Source: Chromera velia (taxonomy: Eukaryota; Sar; Chromeraceae). From it: a DNA stretch of 64,000 bases. Both the position numbers and the translations under genes were made by a program. The notes beneath the pieces were generated by a model. It worked only from the letters and a program-made list of their open reading frames with translations, did not search any database and was not told the DNA's origin. Position 1 is the stretch's first letter. The number at the start of each line of letters is the position of its first letter. Positions 24,630 to 35,440 of this stretch are shown here, one piece after another. The stretch spans positions 27,501 through 91,500 of the forward strand of contig JAHBMJ010005879.1 of NCBI GenBank assembly GCA_018398765.1, read 5' to 3'.

Positions 24630-25520
24630 AGAAAATGAGGGAGTAAGTGAGTGAGCAAGACTTAGTGAGACAGACACCGTCACTGTGAGTGAGTGAATTA
24701 GTGAGGAAAGCAAGAATAACTCAGTGAGTCAGTGACTAAGTATGTTGGTGAGTGAGTAAGTGAGCACAACCAACTACAGTAACTAATACAGCAAGCGTAG
24801 CAAGCGTGTAGTTTAGGACTTGTATAATGTTGTATTCAAACATTTTATAGACTAGCTCACAGTCTCAGTCACAAGTAGATGATTTAAAAAAGCAAATTAA
24901 TAATAGAAGGCATATATAATGTTTGGCTACTACATATGCTACTATGTTACTGCTAGAATGGCCAAAATATAAATGAAAGTAAATGAAAGAAACATTATAG
25001 CATGTGTGTCTGTATGTAAAAGACTTATATATTAACTCCGTAAATAAAAAATAAAAATGTAAGTAGATTTAAGCGGGGAGCACTGTGTTTTTTTTTTTAA
25101 TAAGCAAAAATGAGTTATTAAAGATTTATCAGTAATGTATTGCTGCGGTTACAATTTTATTTTCTCTTTCACGTTTATTCACGTTAACACCATGTGTTAG
25201 CAAAGTCCTTGTACATCATTAATTTTCTTATTAGCAAATGTATCTAATAGCAGAGCTCTTTTTATTTCTTTTTCTCAACCGTCTTGAAGCCCGTCCAGCC
25301 GTCTCCAGCCCTCTATGGCATTTACAGATACCGCGGCTACGCTTTTGCACAGCTAACAACCGTGATTGAGGGTTTTGTCATGCACCATATATTAATATGG
25401 GAAGAGGAACCTGTTGCGTGCATGTACTACAATCATGGACGCACCTCTCAGTGCTCTTACCCTATCTCACCCCTGGGAGCTGCGGCATGTCCCGTAGAGA
25501 TATTACAATAAGGTCATGCA
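24630..25520. other. AT-rich spacer with (GTGA)n
   Basis: GTGAGTGA-type repeats at about 24660-24765 give way to AT-rich sequence until about 25270. No gene was recognised. Confidence 0.5.
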
Positions 25521-25521
25521 G

Positions 25522-25595
25522 GCATATCCTCAAACTTCACTGTTATCCGTTGCTTCAAAGCTCAAGCCTTAAGTCACTTGGATCTCGGCCTTATA
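25522..25595 (+). pseudogene. Possible extra LRR exon upstream of the LRR gene
   Basis: A GCAG acceptor precedes and GTGAGG follows this block. One frame ends in ALSHLDLGLI, which resembles the LxxLDLS endings of the downstream LRR exons. Its end phase does not match the next exon at 25965, so it is either a decayed exon or chance. Confidence 0.3.
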
Positions 25596-26191
25596 GTGAG
25601 GTGCTTACGGTCGAGTTCTGCTGACTGCCATCCTGCTGAACCTGCCTTTTTTTCTTTGCTATCCTCTTCGCACCGTACATGGAATCCGTTGGTCTGATAT
25701 AAATTCTTCCTGTGAGGCTGCATGCAGAGCAGGAGACGCTGCATGGAGTCAAGTTGTCCCCCTTCTTTGTAGACTTTCTTACCACCAGCCACTGCTGAAC
25801 AAATATCACAATCGGACGCCACCGAGCAGGCGCTTCACTTAGGTCACTCGTAGCTATGAAATTGCTCGTCCTGAATAGATTCCGTCTACTCTTATGCATA
25901 CATACATCTGTCTCTCCACTTTGTTTTTAGTTCGATATATACATATGTCCGACTTTCTTTGCAGTCGACAGGCCATTATTGCACATCGAAGAGGACTCTA
26001 CGGAGAAGAAGAAAAACGAACTCTCTGTGATCTTCAACCACGCTTTCCCGACGGCAGAGGTCTGTGCGTATATATATCTCCGTCTATATACCATCTTTTT
26101 GTTTTCAATTAAACTTTTGGATGTGCCGGACTGCCTATGCATCTCAAGTCTGTAAGATGACGGGCTAACGGCAGGCTCAAAACATGAAGGG

Positions 26192-26269
26192 TTTGCTGGT
26201 CACTCCACTGCAGGCACTATCAGAGCCGTTTTTGCTGGTCACTCCACTGCAGGCACTATCAGAGCTGGC
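26192..26269 (+). repeat. 39-bp tandem duplication containing a splice acceptor
   Basis: TTTGCTGGTCACTCCACTGC starts at 26192 and again at 26231, giving two full 39-bp copies. Each contains CTGCAG followed by GCACTATCAGAG. Because 39 is 13 codons, either acceptor keeps the same frame, adding or dropping 13 residues at the start of the exon ending at 26324. Confidence 0.85.
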
Positions 26270-27221
26270 TTGCAACAAGGAAGGCTATGGCTTGGCGTGG
26301 GTTCTCCTGGAGTTCATGAAACAGGTCAGGCAAGGAAGGTTGCGTTGTCTACATGTTTTTTTGTTTTCTGGGCAAGTATGCATCTTTGTGTCCTCGTCAG
26401 AAGCTTGACCCTTCCTTTTTGCGTGGTGGGGATCACGATATCTCAATGTCATGTGCTTTCTGCCTCTGCGTATGCTCTGCAGGGGCGCTGCCAGTTGCAC
26501 TTTGAGAGCCTTGACTTATCGGATGAGTGGAAGGAAGGAAGTCTTCTGGCTTTCTTCTCACCTCGTCTTGAGCTCTACTGCTCCTCTTCATATGTGTGTG
26601 TACGTATGTGTGTGTGTATGTGTTTTTATGGTTGTTGCTGTGTTTGTGTGGAAGTCGTTTAGTGATAACCTCCAGTCTCTCTTGTCCTCTCTGTCCTGTG
26701 TGTGTGGGACTGACGGTACACCTCTCTCTGTTCTGTGCCTGGAATTGCATCGAGTACAATGGCACAGTTGAATGAGGTCGTCTGCCGCTGCAGGCTTCTC
26801 CCTAAGCGCGTCCAAACTGAAGCTCCTTCTGTCCTCCCTTCCTTTTGGGCCTGGAATTTTAGAGACTCTCAAATATAGTCAGTGGGACAGTGAGTGGATC
26901 TATTCAGCAGCAGATAATATCCCTTCACACGTAAAGAAACTGACTAGCTACGATATTCCATAGAGATGCAGACACAAGCACAAAGCAACAAAAAGAATGA
27001 GAAGTGAAACTGAGGGTGCGGTTCCCTTAAAGACCCGCAGACAGACACTCCAACTTCATCACCTCATCCAGAGCTCTCTCTTTCTCTCTCCCCTCCTGCA
27101 GGTCCTCATGTCTGCAAAAACACCTGTCTGCCCGTGCTCCTCGATCTCCTTCTGCGACTCAAAGCGGCCCTGGAAGAAGGGGGCCCGTCGATGGGTCTGA
27201 AGACTCTCAACCTTGCCAGTC

Positions 27222-27277
27222 AGTCGTCTGTCTGTCTGTCTGTCTGTCTATCTGTCTGTCTGTCTGTCTGTCTGTCT
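27222..27277. repeat. (GTCT)n microsatellite at the start of an intron
   Basis: It follows the donor GTCAGTC at 27219 in the LRR gene, the same arrangement as at 2163. Confidence 0.85.
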
Positions 27278-28202
27278 TGTTTTATGGCTAGCGAATGGGT
27301 AGTGTCGTTGTGAGTCTGCATCTATTCTGTACGAGACATGATGTGAAGGAGAGATCGATTGAAGGGGCGGAGCATGTGTTGAATATTCTCTAAGATATCT
27401 TTTCACAACACATGTGACATGACGGCAAGAAGAGATCGAAGGAGCGGAGCATGAAGCCCTGTGAGAAAACGGGCCTTTTCTTTCAAAGTCTGCAGGCTCC
27501 TTCTTCCTTCGATTTCGCTTTTCTGGAAGACAGAAGCTGAGTTAGAATTTCACAGTGGTCATCGTAAACGTATCGATTGTTCACTCCTCATGAACACCAT
27601 TCATCCTTCGTTTTCTGATGAAGTCTTAGATTAGGGATGCAAGGAGACGTAGATGAATCAGGTTGTGGATGCACAGACATTCGCTTCCTTAAAGTAATTA
27701 GCACTGCATTCTTTTAAAGTAATTAGCACTGCATTCTTTAGCGCATCTCTCTGAAAATTTGACTCGCTCCCTTCGTGCTTCAGAGTGCGACCTCCACAAG
27801 ATTGCCAGTCTCATCTTCAACCAGCTCCTTTCTTCTCTGGAACATCTGGACTTGAGTGGTCAGTCGGTCAGTCAATCAATCAGCCGAGCGCTTTTTGATA
27901 GACAGAAGAGATCAACACCTCTCAGCCTCTGGGCCGTGTCGCCTTTTACGTTTCTCTGCAACTATTTGTCTCCCTGCCTGCCTGCCTACCTGCCTGCCTG
28001 CCTGTCTTTCTTTCCCTGTTGCAGTGTCATCTTTATCTGCCGGGATTGGACATGCGAGGGGCAAGAAGAGAAAGGAAGAAATGAGAGGACCAACGGAGAG
28101 GAAGCCCTGCTGCCTTTGGATGGGTTATCTTGATTCCATCTCTCTATGCGCAGAAAGAGGAGAAGGAAGATGGAAAAGCGGAAAGAGAACTCCTGTAGAT
28201 CT

Positions 28203-28368
28203 TTGTGTGTGTGTGTGTGTGTGTATGTGTGTGTGTATGTGTGTATGTGTGTATGTATGTATGTGTGTGTGTGTGTGTCTGTATATGTGTGTATATGTGT
28301 ATGTGTATATGTGTGTATGTGTGTATATGTGTATGTGTGTATATGTGTATGTGTGTATGTGTGTGCAC
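28203..28368. repeat. (GT)n/(GTAT)n microsatellite in an LRR intron
   Basis: About 165 bp of GTGT and GTAT units. Long Cys/Val or His/Thr frames across it are repeat translations. Confidence 0.9.
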
Positions 28369-28501
28369 TGAATGAAATCTTGTTTGCCCTGTTTTCCGAC
28401 TCCACATGCTGCCCTGCTTGCGGCCCTTTGTTTGTCTTGTGTGTGTCACCTTTAAGTCCAATCAATCAATATACGGAACCGCCCTCTGCATACATCTGCA
28501 G

Positions 28502-29787
28502 GCAACCGTTTGCACTGCCCCTCCATGGAGGTTCTCGGCTCTCTCCTGTCGTCTTGCTCTCTTCCGTCTCTTCTGAGCCTTGACTTGAGTGACAACCCTC
28601 TCGGCCCTTCAGGGGTGAAGGCTCTTGTAAAGGGCTTGTCTTCATCAGCAGATCCCCCCCCCCTGCAGACCCTCAAACTAGCCCGTACGAAGGCCAAGGC
28701 AGAGGGGATGGAAGCATTAGTAGTCACGCTGAAAGCAAAGAAGACGACCTCTCTGCAGACTCTTGACCTTGCAAAGAACGAGATGAGGCCGGCGGGAGTG
28801 AAGCACTTGGCCTCTGCAGTGAATGCAGAGGCTGTGCCTCACTTACAAGTCCTGTCACTCAGTCAGAATGAGCTGATCATGGAGTCTTCGTACGAGAGCA
28901 ACTACGCGCTCATGGCTGATCTCCTGTCCATAAATGCGTTGAAAGAGTTGGAAGAATTCGATTTAAGTGAGAATTATTTGTTTGACCAAAGGCTGGGAGA
29001 TGGGGGGGAAGATTCCGGTGTGGAGTTATCTGCGGCTGCATTTGTGGTCACAGGTCGCTTTCCTAGATTGCGATGGTTGGATATCGGTGGTGATCCCCCT
29101 ATAGTGATAGACCCTACGCAGTTGAAGGCTTTTGCAGCTGCCCTAGCGTTGGGAGGGTTGCCGTCTCTTCAAGAGTTGGCCCTCCTTTTTGGTGCTACTG
29201 GAGGCTCTGCTGAGAATCCAAAGGATGCAGAGGGGGTCGTTGCTCTTGCCAATGCCCTCACTTCTGGGCATCTGTCTAATTTGAAAGCCTTTAAGGTGTC
29301 CCTCCCACCGGGCAGGACACGTGAAGCTTTTGTGCTGTTTAGTCACAGTCTGACCACAGGCAAAGCATCCCTCCTAAAGACTCTAGATCTTGACGTATGG
29401 GGAGAAAGCAGTAGCCTGAGAGACGGAGTAGAGGCACTTGCTGAGAATATTCGAGGGGGGGGGCTGTGTTCCCTTGAAAGCCTGCGGCTGTGGCTACTTC
29501 AAATAGAAGGGGTTGCGTTGTCGTCTCTAGGAATGTCCTTCGGTAGTGGGGGGTGTCCGTCTCTTCAGAAACTTGATCTCAGTTGGAAGGAGGCAGGGGA
29601 TGAGGGGGTTGGGGGTCTGGTGGAAGGGTTGGGGGGGGGAAGGCTTTCATTCCTTCGAGATCTATCGCTAAAAGTGCACTGTTTAGATGGGAGTGAGGGG
29701 GGGTGGATGGGGGAGGGATGTATAGCATTGGGGGAAGTTCTGAGCACCAACAAAGTGCCTTCCCTCCGTGTTGTCACTCTCAAATAG
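28502..29787 (+). CDS. Large terminal LRR exon, first open block
   Basis: The exon begins after CTGCAG at 28501 in phase 1, completing a Gly codon from the previous exon (LDLS then GN). It encodes about 12 LRRs with landmarks LLSLDLSDNPLGPSGVKAL, LQTLDLAKNEMRPAGVKHLA, LQVLSLSQNEL and LQKLDLSWKEAGDEGV. The repeat period of about 28-30 residues with a G(V/M)xxLxxAL helix matches the ribonuclease-inhibitor type of LRR. There is no signal peptide or membrane segment in the visible part, so a cytosolic or nuclear protein is most likely. Confidence 0.75.
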
Positions 29788-30885
29788 CACTGCAATCGCA
29801 ACTTTCCTTTTTTCTGTCACGGTCTGTCTCGAGGGAGCGTTGACCCTTCCATGCTTATGGACGTTGAATTGGAGAGTGATACCCATGCTCCAGAGCAAAT
29901 GAATCTGGGAGTGATCAGATTCGCTGAGGTCATTTGAGTAGGCAAGGTGTCGGGGTTACGAAAGATCAGCTTGGCAGGAAACCCGAATTTTATGATGAGG
30001 CAACATTGGGCAGAAGTGATCGGAGAAGCGTTGACGCATGCAGAGGCCTCTCTAAATTCTCTGGAGGAAGTCCTCCTTTTGCATAAGACAGAAAAAGCCA
30101 TTTCAGCTTTCCTTGCCGGCATAAATAGAGGGGCAGGAAGTCTGAAGGTTCTTCGTTCTTTTTTATGCGGAACTTACTGTAGCATCAGAATACAAGGCGC
30201 TCAATCTCTGCATGCTTTTGTGAGGGGGGGCAAGGTCCCTTCCCTCAAGGAGCTAACAGTGAACTTGGCGGGGATTGGGCAGGAGGGGATGCAAGCTTTT
30301 GCTGCTGCCCTCAGCACTTCCCATGCCTCCGCACTGCGACGATTGGAAGTAAAGTTTGGTGGTGTCGGTCCTGCAGATGCAGCTGCAGAGGTGGAGTTGT
30401 TCTCAGTTGCGCTGAGCTCTGGGTACCTCCGCAGGTTGGGAGAACTTTCTGTGGGGGGTCTTGGTATGATTGGGGAGGTCCAAGTGCTATGTATGGGGCT
30501 GGGCAGCGGTGAGTTGACGTCTCTTCGCAAAATCCAACTGACGGGTGTTGGTTTTAGGAAGGAGGGGGGCAGGGACCTTTCTGAGGTTTTGATTGTAGAG
30601 AAGCTGCCGTCATTGAGAAGTCTGGATGCGAAGTGGGCAGGGTTGACCGGGGAAGGGTTAAGGGCACTGGCGGGGGGGTGGATGACGCGTACCCCCCCTC
30701 CGTTAAAACACTTGAACTTGAAGTGTACCAAGCTGACTGGAGGGGTCGCTGACGCTCTTTCAACTCTTCTGTAGTCAAAGAGGATGCCGGCACTGGAGAC
30801 GCTGTGTCTTTACGGCAATATTCCTTCAAACAATCGATTGAGATGCCTGCTCTCGAATACATTCCCAGAAATCGTACATTTTTAG
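29788..30885 (+). pseudogene. LRR continuation after the first in-frame stop
   Basis: The frame is unchanged from the preceding block. NLGVIRFAEVI precedes the TGA at 29935, and GLRKISLAGNPNFM follows it at the LRR-expected spacing. More repeats run to 30774 (LKELTVNLAGIGQEGMQAFA, LRSLDAKWAGLTGEGLRAL, LKHLNLKCTKLTGGV). After the TAG at 30772 comes ALETLCLYGN, again LRR-like, ending at the TAG 30883-30885. Continuity across three stops points to single-base stops in one long exon. Confidence 0.7.
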
Positions 30886-32409
30886 CATTGATTTTTTGGA
30901 GTAATATTAGTAAAGTTAGGGCCAGTATAGCCATTCGGTTGACAACGTAATATTCTAGTGTCAATCTTGTTAACTTAATATATTCTTCTTTGTTGTTCCT
31001 TTCTTTTTTTGTTATTGTCATCCTGCTGTGCAAAGGTAGTAACTGTGTTTTATGTTCGAGTGCCCCGAAAATGCAACTGAAAAATTGTTATCATTCCGTT
31101 GTACATTGATATTTGTACTGCTAGTACTTGCATGAGAGCAGTTATTTTCTAGACCCTATAGTTTCATGCAAGTCTAGTTCTTAATTAGTCTAGTTCTTAG
31201 TCTAGTTCCAAGTCTAGTTCTAAGTATAGTTCCAAGTTTGACGTCACTGACAAGGCGCTCCCCAACATACACAGGAAGACAAAACTCTAAAGTAAACAAT
31301 CAATCAATTAATCTATCCTGCCATGATCCTGGTGACTAGATGCAAATCTAATGCCTAGTTTAATCATACTTTAATGCACTTGATGGTCTGAAATACTTGG
31401 ATTATACTCAATTATACTCCATATATGGGTCAAGGTCTTGTCAGCCTAGGGTTTTGTTATTCTCAACTTTTGACGGTAATTCAAACAGATATCTATAGAC
31501 AATTGTGTAACAAATTAATATCTATATACAAATATTTATGATTGATTGATTGATTGATTAATTGATTGATTGATGCCAAACCCTAGGTGGAGTTAGAACT
31601 CCCAGGCGGTGCATACATACATAGGTCTGTTCAATTATGCCAGCTGCAAGCTAAGTGGACGACAGTTATTTGAACTTAATCTAATCAATCATTTACTACA
31701 ATATGATGAGAAATCATAAAGAGGAGAGAGGGTTGAGAGTGCAAGAGCGATGTGATGAACTTGCGAACCCCCAGATTAAAAAAGGAGGCAGATGCAAAGG
31801 GTGAGTCACAACGAGTGAAGCGGTCTGATTGAATTAATACCAACCACTGCAAAAAGCCTTGTTCGGCAGTCCATCGAGGGCAGACAGAGAGCCGATGAAT
31901 AAAATCATCTACACACTGGCAGCAGGCTTCATAGGTGCACAGCTTTCTATCAGAGCAACCAACAGGCAGCCCACCTTGCCCGCCCATCGGGTTGTATGTC
32001 AGCATGCGCAAAAAAGAAAAGATCGAGCCATCTGTAACCGACAGGGCAGAATAGGGAAGGGCAGAGACGGAAGGAACACCGGAGGACGACTTGCTGCACA
32101 GAAAAAAGACAAACATACGGCAGGAAGACGGGAAGTCGCGCTGCAGAGGGGTGAGTCTAGCAAGGAGGGGAAAGTGAGAAAAAGATTGCCCATCATCTTC
32201 AGAAACCTTCATACATTGAATTTCTTTTGCAACTATCTGTCTCACCTTGTCCTTAAAGAAAAATGAGCCGGTGTCTTGTGCCCTATAACCATTTTACCCA
32301 CATTGGGAAGACAGATCGGACCTAGGATCGGAGTCGACCCTCAGTGAGCAGACAGAAATCAAATCAGCTCAACGAAGCAGCCTGTCTATAGACCTTGTGA
32401 ATTGTTAGG
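30886..32409. other. Intergenic stretch with short repeats and one unassigned frame
   Basis: Contains a short tandem run of AGTCTAGTTCT/C units (about 31172-31240) and (GATT)n at about 31541-31574. An open frame of about 186 codons on the minus strand (31685-32245) and one of 135 codons on the plus strand (31859-32266) overlap. Neither resembles a known family and no splice context supports either, so I do not call a gene. Confidence 0.5.
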
Positions 32410-32884
32410 TGTGGAGTCCTACCCTGTAGCGCCGCCCTTTGAGCCTTCGCATGTGCCGTGACTGAGTGAGCCAGCATGCTGCGCCATATTCCACCGCCGC
32501 GCTTTGTTTCATACGTATCGCGTACGTCGATCAAAGTCGTTGAAATCGAGTCTGACCTTCGTATTCAAGCATACAACATGTCACTCGAGCAATGGATAGC
32601 ATCGTTTGAGTCTTAGTCTAGACTAATGCCTCTTCGATACAGTTCTATATAGACACAGCTCCAGAGAAAGGAATGAGCAGAAACCGTGCATGATAGAATA
32701 AGCCCAGCTGATTGGAATACCAGATCGCGCTAGAACTTAAACTGATGTAGGGACAAACCTGCTGTAAACTGTTGCCTGACTGAGTGTTGCTTACGTTCCT
32801 TCTCTAGAATTTCCCTAAGGTTCTTGTCCTTGCTTTACCTTCTGTCTGGATGCCATAAGGTGGCCGGACAGGAGGGATAAAGCA
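32410..32884 (+). repeat. 5' LTR of the small LTR element
   Basis: 475 bp, TGTGGAGTCC to AAAGCA, matched along its length by 34464-34938. Confidence 0.85.
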
Positions 32885-34463
32885 TTATGATGACCGCTCA
32901 GCTCGATGAGTATCGACTCTCATATACCTTCTGTGATAGAGATCAGATCTTCCTTTTGCATAACAGTTGAAAGCCGATTGTAACAATACGGGCACGGTCA
33001 GGCAAACACCATGAGTGGGGGAATTCAGCGTCCCCTTATATCCCAAGCTGTCCAAAGCCCTCTTTTTGAGATCATCGTGGTGCACTGGGAACTCGGGGTA
33101 GCGTTCTTGATTGGAAAAGTGCATCGGAGACCTCTGCATGCATGGAACCGATCGTGGAGATATTGGTTGGTGTTGCTTGAACTTTTGAGTGACTCCGTCT
33201 CACAGAGATTGCCGTCTACAAGTACATCGCAAATAAAACGGCCAGTAGATTGCTTCTTTTGCTTGCTGTTCTGTGAGTGTATGACTGATTTTGTACCTGA
33301 TCGATCGGAACCGGCGTGTGCATGTCTGGCGTTGAGTCTGCTATTTGCAGCAGCTGCGTGCGTGTCTGCACATGACTGACTGTCCATATTTGGTCTGACT
33401 CTGTCAGGTGGTGTGTACGCTTATTCACGGTGGTTGGCACCTTTGTGCGATAATCTTTTTATGTTAAAATGATGCAAAAGGTATGCCATTGGGCGCTTAG
33501 CAGGAGACTGAGTGTGCCACGGCTTTACAACCATTCCATCTATTGTGTACACATACACATGAAGTCGTCAGGACTTCCCTCCAAAAGAACAGAGCTGAGA
33601 GAGTTCTTTCCGCTGCAAAGTGATACGCTGTTAGAAGCCGAGAAGACTTGTACTTTCGATCTTGATATTGAGCCAGGAGGCATTGGATGTATTTGATGCC
33701 CCTGAGGGAACGGCAGGCCTGAAGTACAAAAAGTCAAGTGTGTGACTGCTACCGCGTGGCCAGATTCCCCTGTGATGGGTTGGTAAACCCTGGTTGTACC
33801 ATTCTTCTCGACTGACAGTAAGAAGCTGGAAGGATTTGAAGTTGGTGATGGCTGCTTATGAAGCAAACGATCGAACAATCGGAACAATGCACCTCGAAGA
33901 GTGAGGTCGTGACAGAGTGCTCTAAAGTCACTTGGTTTGGGATGGTAGCTTAGTGAGAACGAGGATGGCCGACACACAAACAAGCTTTCAGGAAATCATG
34001 AGTGGAGCAGTGTGTAGCTGCACCCTTTTCTTTTCTTTACATCCCTTTGCAGCTGTTGACAATTTGATAACACCGAGTTGGACACATGCGCATGGCCGCC
34101 GTACTTCCGAACTGGCTGGTGCTAGAGGCCCATGACTCCGATCGAGTCTTCCGGTCGACGACATACACACATGGTGGATGAGTGCTCTTATTGGTGCCAC
34201 CAGTATCTGCGTCGCATACCTATGTCTGGGTGATCTTGGGCTTGCAAGCATGCCTCATACATCATGGTGCTTTGAGATTGTTCTGATTCACGTGGCGCCT
34301 TGAATATTTTGACACGGATGCCATCGAGATAGAGTTCTTAGAGCTCTAACAACGATCTACGGCGACTTGGATGAGATCTGTTTCGGGCATTGAAGCGCAT
34401 GCTCAGTCTTTTCATTTGGTGATCACGAGGACGTGATTTTCCTGTCCGTGGCCAGGGGGGATC

Positions 34464-34938
34464 TGTGGAGTCCTACCCTGTAGCGCCGCCCTTTGAGCCT
34501 TCGCATGCGCCGTGACTGAGTGAGCCAGCATGCCGCGCCATATTCTGCCGCCGCGCTTTGCTTTGTACGTGTCGCGCGCGTCGATCAAAGTCGTTGAAAT
34601 CGAGTCTGACCTTCATATTTAAGCATGCAACATGTCACTCGAGCAACGGATAGCATCGTTTGAGTCTTAGTCTAGACTAATGCCTGTTTAACACAGTTCT
34701 ATATAGACACAGCTCCAGAGAAAAGAATGAGCAGAAACCGTGCATGATAGAATGAACCCAGCTGATTGGAATACCAGATCGCGCTAGAACTTAAACTGAT
34801 GTAGGGACAAACCTGCTATAAACTGTTGCCTGACTGAATGTTGCTCACGTTCCTTCTCTAGAATTTCTTTAAGGTTCTTGTCCTCGCTTTACCTTCTGTT
34901 TGGATGCCATAAGGTGGCCGGACAGGAGGAACAAAGCA
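34464..34938 (+). repeat. 3' LTR of the small LTR element
   Basis: 475 bp, the same ends as the copy at 32410, directly preceded by the purine tract at about 34452-34463. Confidence 0.85.
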
Positions 34939-35440
34939 TAGCAGCAGTTATTCTTCCAGGTATGCAACATGGCTGTAGGAATAGTGTATGTTATGATGGA
35001 AATAGAGTGCCACCAGTCAGCCATGCGGAAGCAGAGAAGGGCTTTGCAGGGAAGAAGACTATGGATGCAAAGGGAGGGCAGGCAAATGCTACGAGTTATA
35101 TTATAAATTTAGATTAATTCAAAATTGATTGACTGACTGATCGACTGTATGATTGATACAAAACAGCTAGTATAGGCGGTCTTTAATGTGCTCTAGGGCA
35201 CCACTAAATCACTTATCACTTATTCCCCTGTAAATTAAAATGAATGAATTTACAAATAAATTTAAGTAAATTTATATGCATGAATTTACATGAATTTATG
35301 CAGTGAATTTAGATGAATTTACGTGAATTTAAGTAAATTTACAAGTGAATTTTAAGGCTAAATTCGCAACGGCGACTTCTAGTAGAACGGTAACAGTTCT
35401 TTTTTTTTCTCACTCTGGTTGAAGTTTTCTTTCCCATCAT
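34939..35440. other. AT-rich spacer with (GAATTTAC)n-like repeats
   Basis: About 35240-35360 is a run of GAATTTAC, AAATTTAA and similar 8-12 bp units. A segment resembling GGGCACCACTAAATCACTTA near 35197 recurs in similar form near 49530. No gene. Confidence 0.55.

Larger units (their letters stand above)
25965..30885 (+). pseudogene. Leucine-rich-repeat gene (ribonuclease-inhibitor-like LRR), probably decayed
   Basis: Exons: 25965-26059, 26253-26324 (alternative start 26214), 26483-26522, 26794-26877, 27102-27218, 27784-27858 and 28502 onward. Internal exons end in the LRR consensus (FESLDLS, LETLKYS, LKTLNLA, LEHLDLS) and the last four introns are all phase 1 at the same residue of the repeat. 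The terminal exon carries many repeats of the form PSLxxLDLS...G...L..AL. Such proteins are curved solenoids that bind protein partners; the partner is unknown. The intron after 26522 begins ATGAGT where GTGAGT is expected. The terminal frame holds in-frame stops at 29785-29787 (TAG), 29935-29937 (TGA) and 30772-30774 (TAG), yet LRR-like sequence resumes in the same frame after each. Best read as a recent pseudogene; unrecognised introns or read-through are alternatives. The first exon is not identified. Confidence 0.75.
32410..34938 (+). mobile_element. Small non-autonomous LTR retroelement, fossil
   Basis: Two 475-bp direct repeats flank about 1.58 kb of interior. Both start TGTGGAGTCC and end AAAGCA, giving TG...CA termini. 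A purine run (AGGGGGGATC) directly precedes the right repeat, as a polypurine tract should, and fixes the + strand. No gag or pol domain was recognised inside. No clear target duplication is visible (TTAGG on the left, TAGCA on the right). The LTRs differ at roughly 6 percent of sites, nearly all transitions, so it is moderately old. Broken or never coding. Confidence 0.8.

Noticed and set aside
26523-26793. U12-type (AT-AC) intron after the exon ending at 26522
   Set aside because: The start ATGAGT lacks the ATATCCTT consensus and the acceptor is a normal CTGCAG. A mutated GT donor is simpler.
28144-28461. His/Thr-rich and Cys/Val-rich open frames over 28.1-28.5 kb
   Set aside because: They are translations of a GT/GTAT microsatellite within an LRR-gene intron. 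The same applies at 43.7-44.6 kb and 48.3-48.5 kb.
31685-32245. Minus-strand frame of 186 codons as a gene
   Set aside because: An equally plausible plus-strand frame overlaps it, and neither shows domains, introns or regulatory context.
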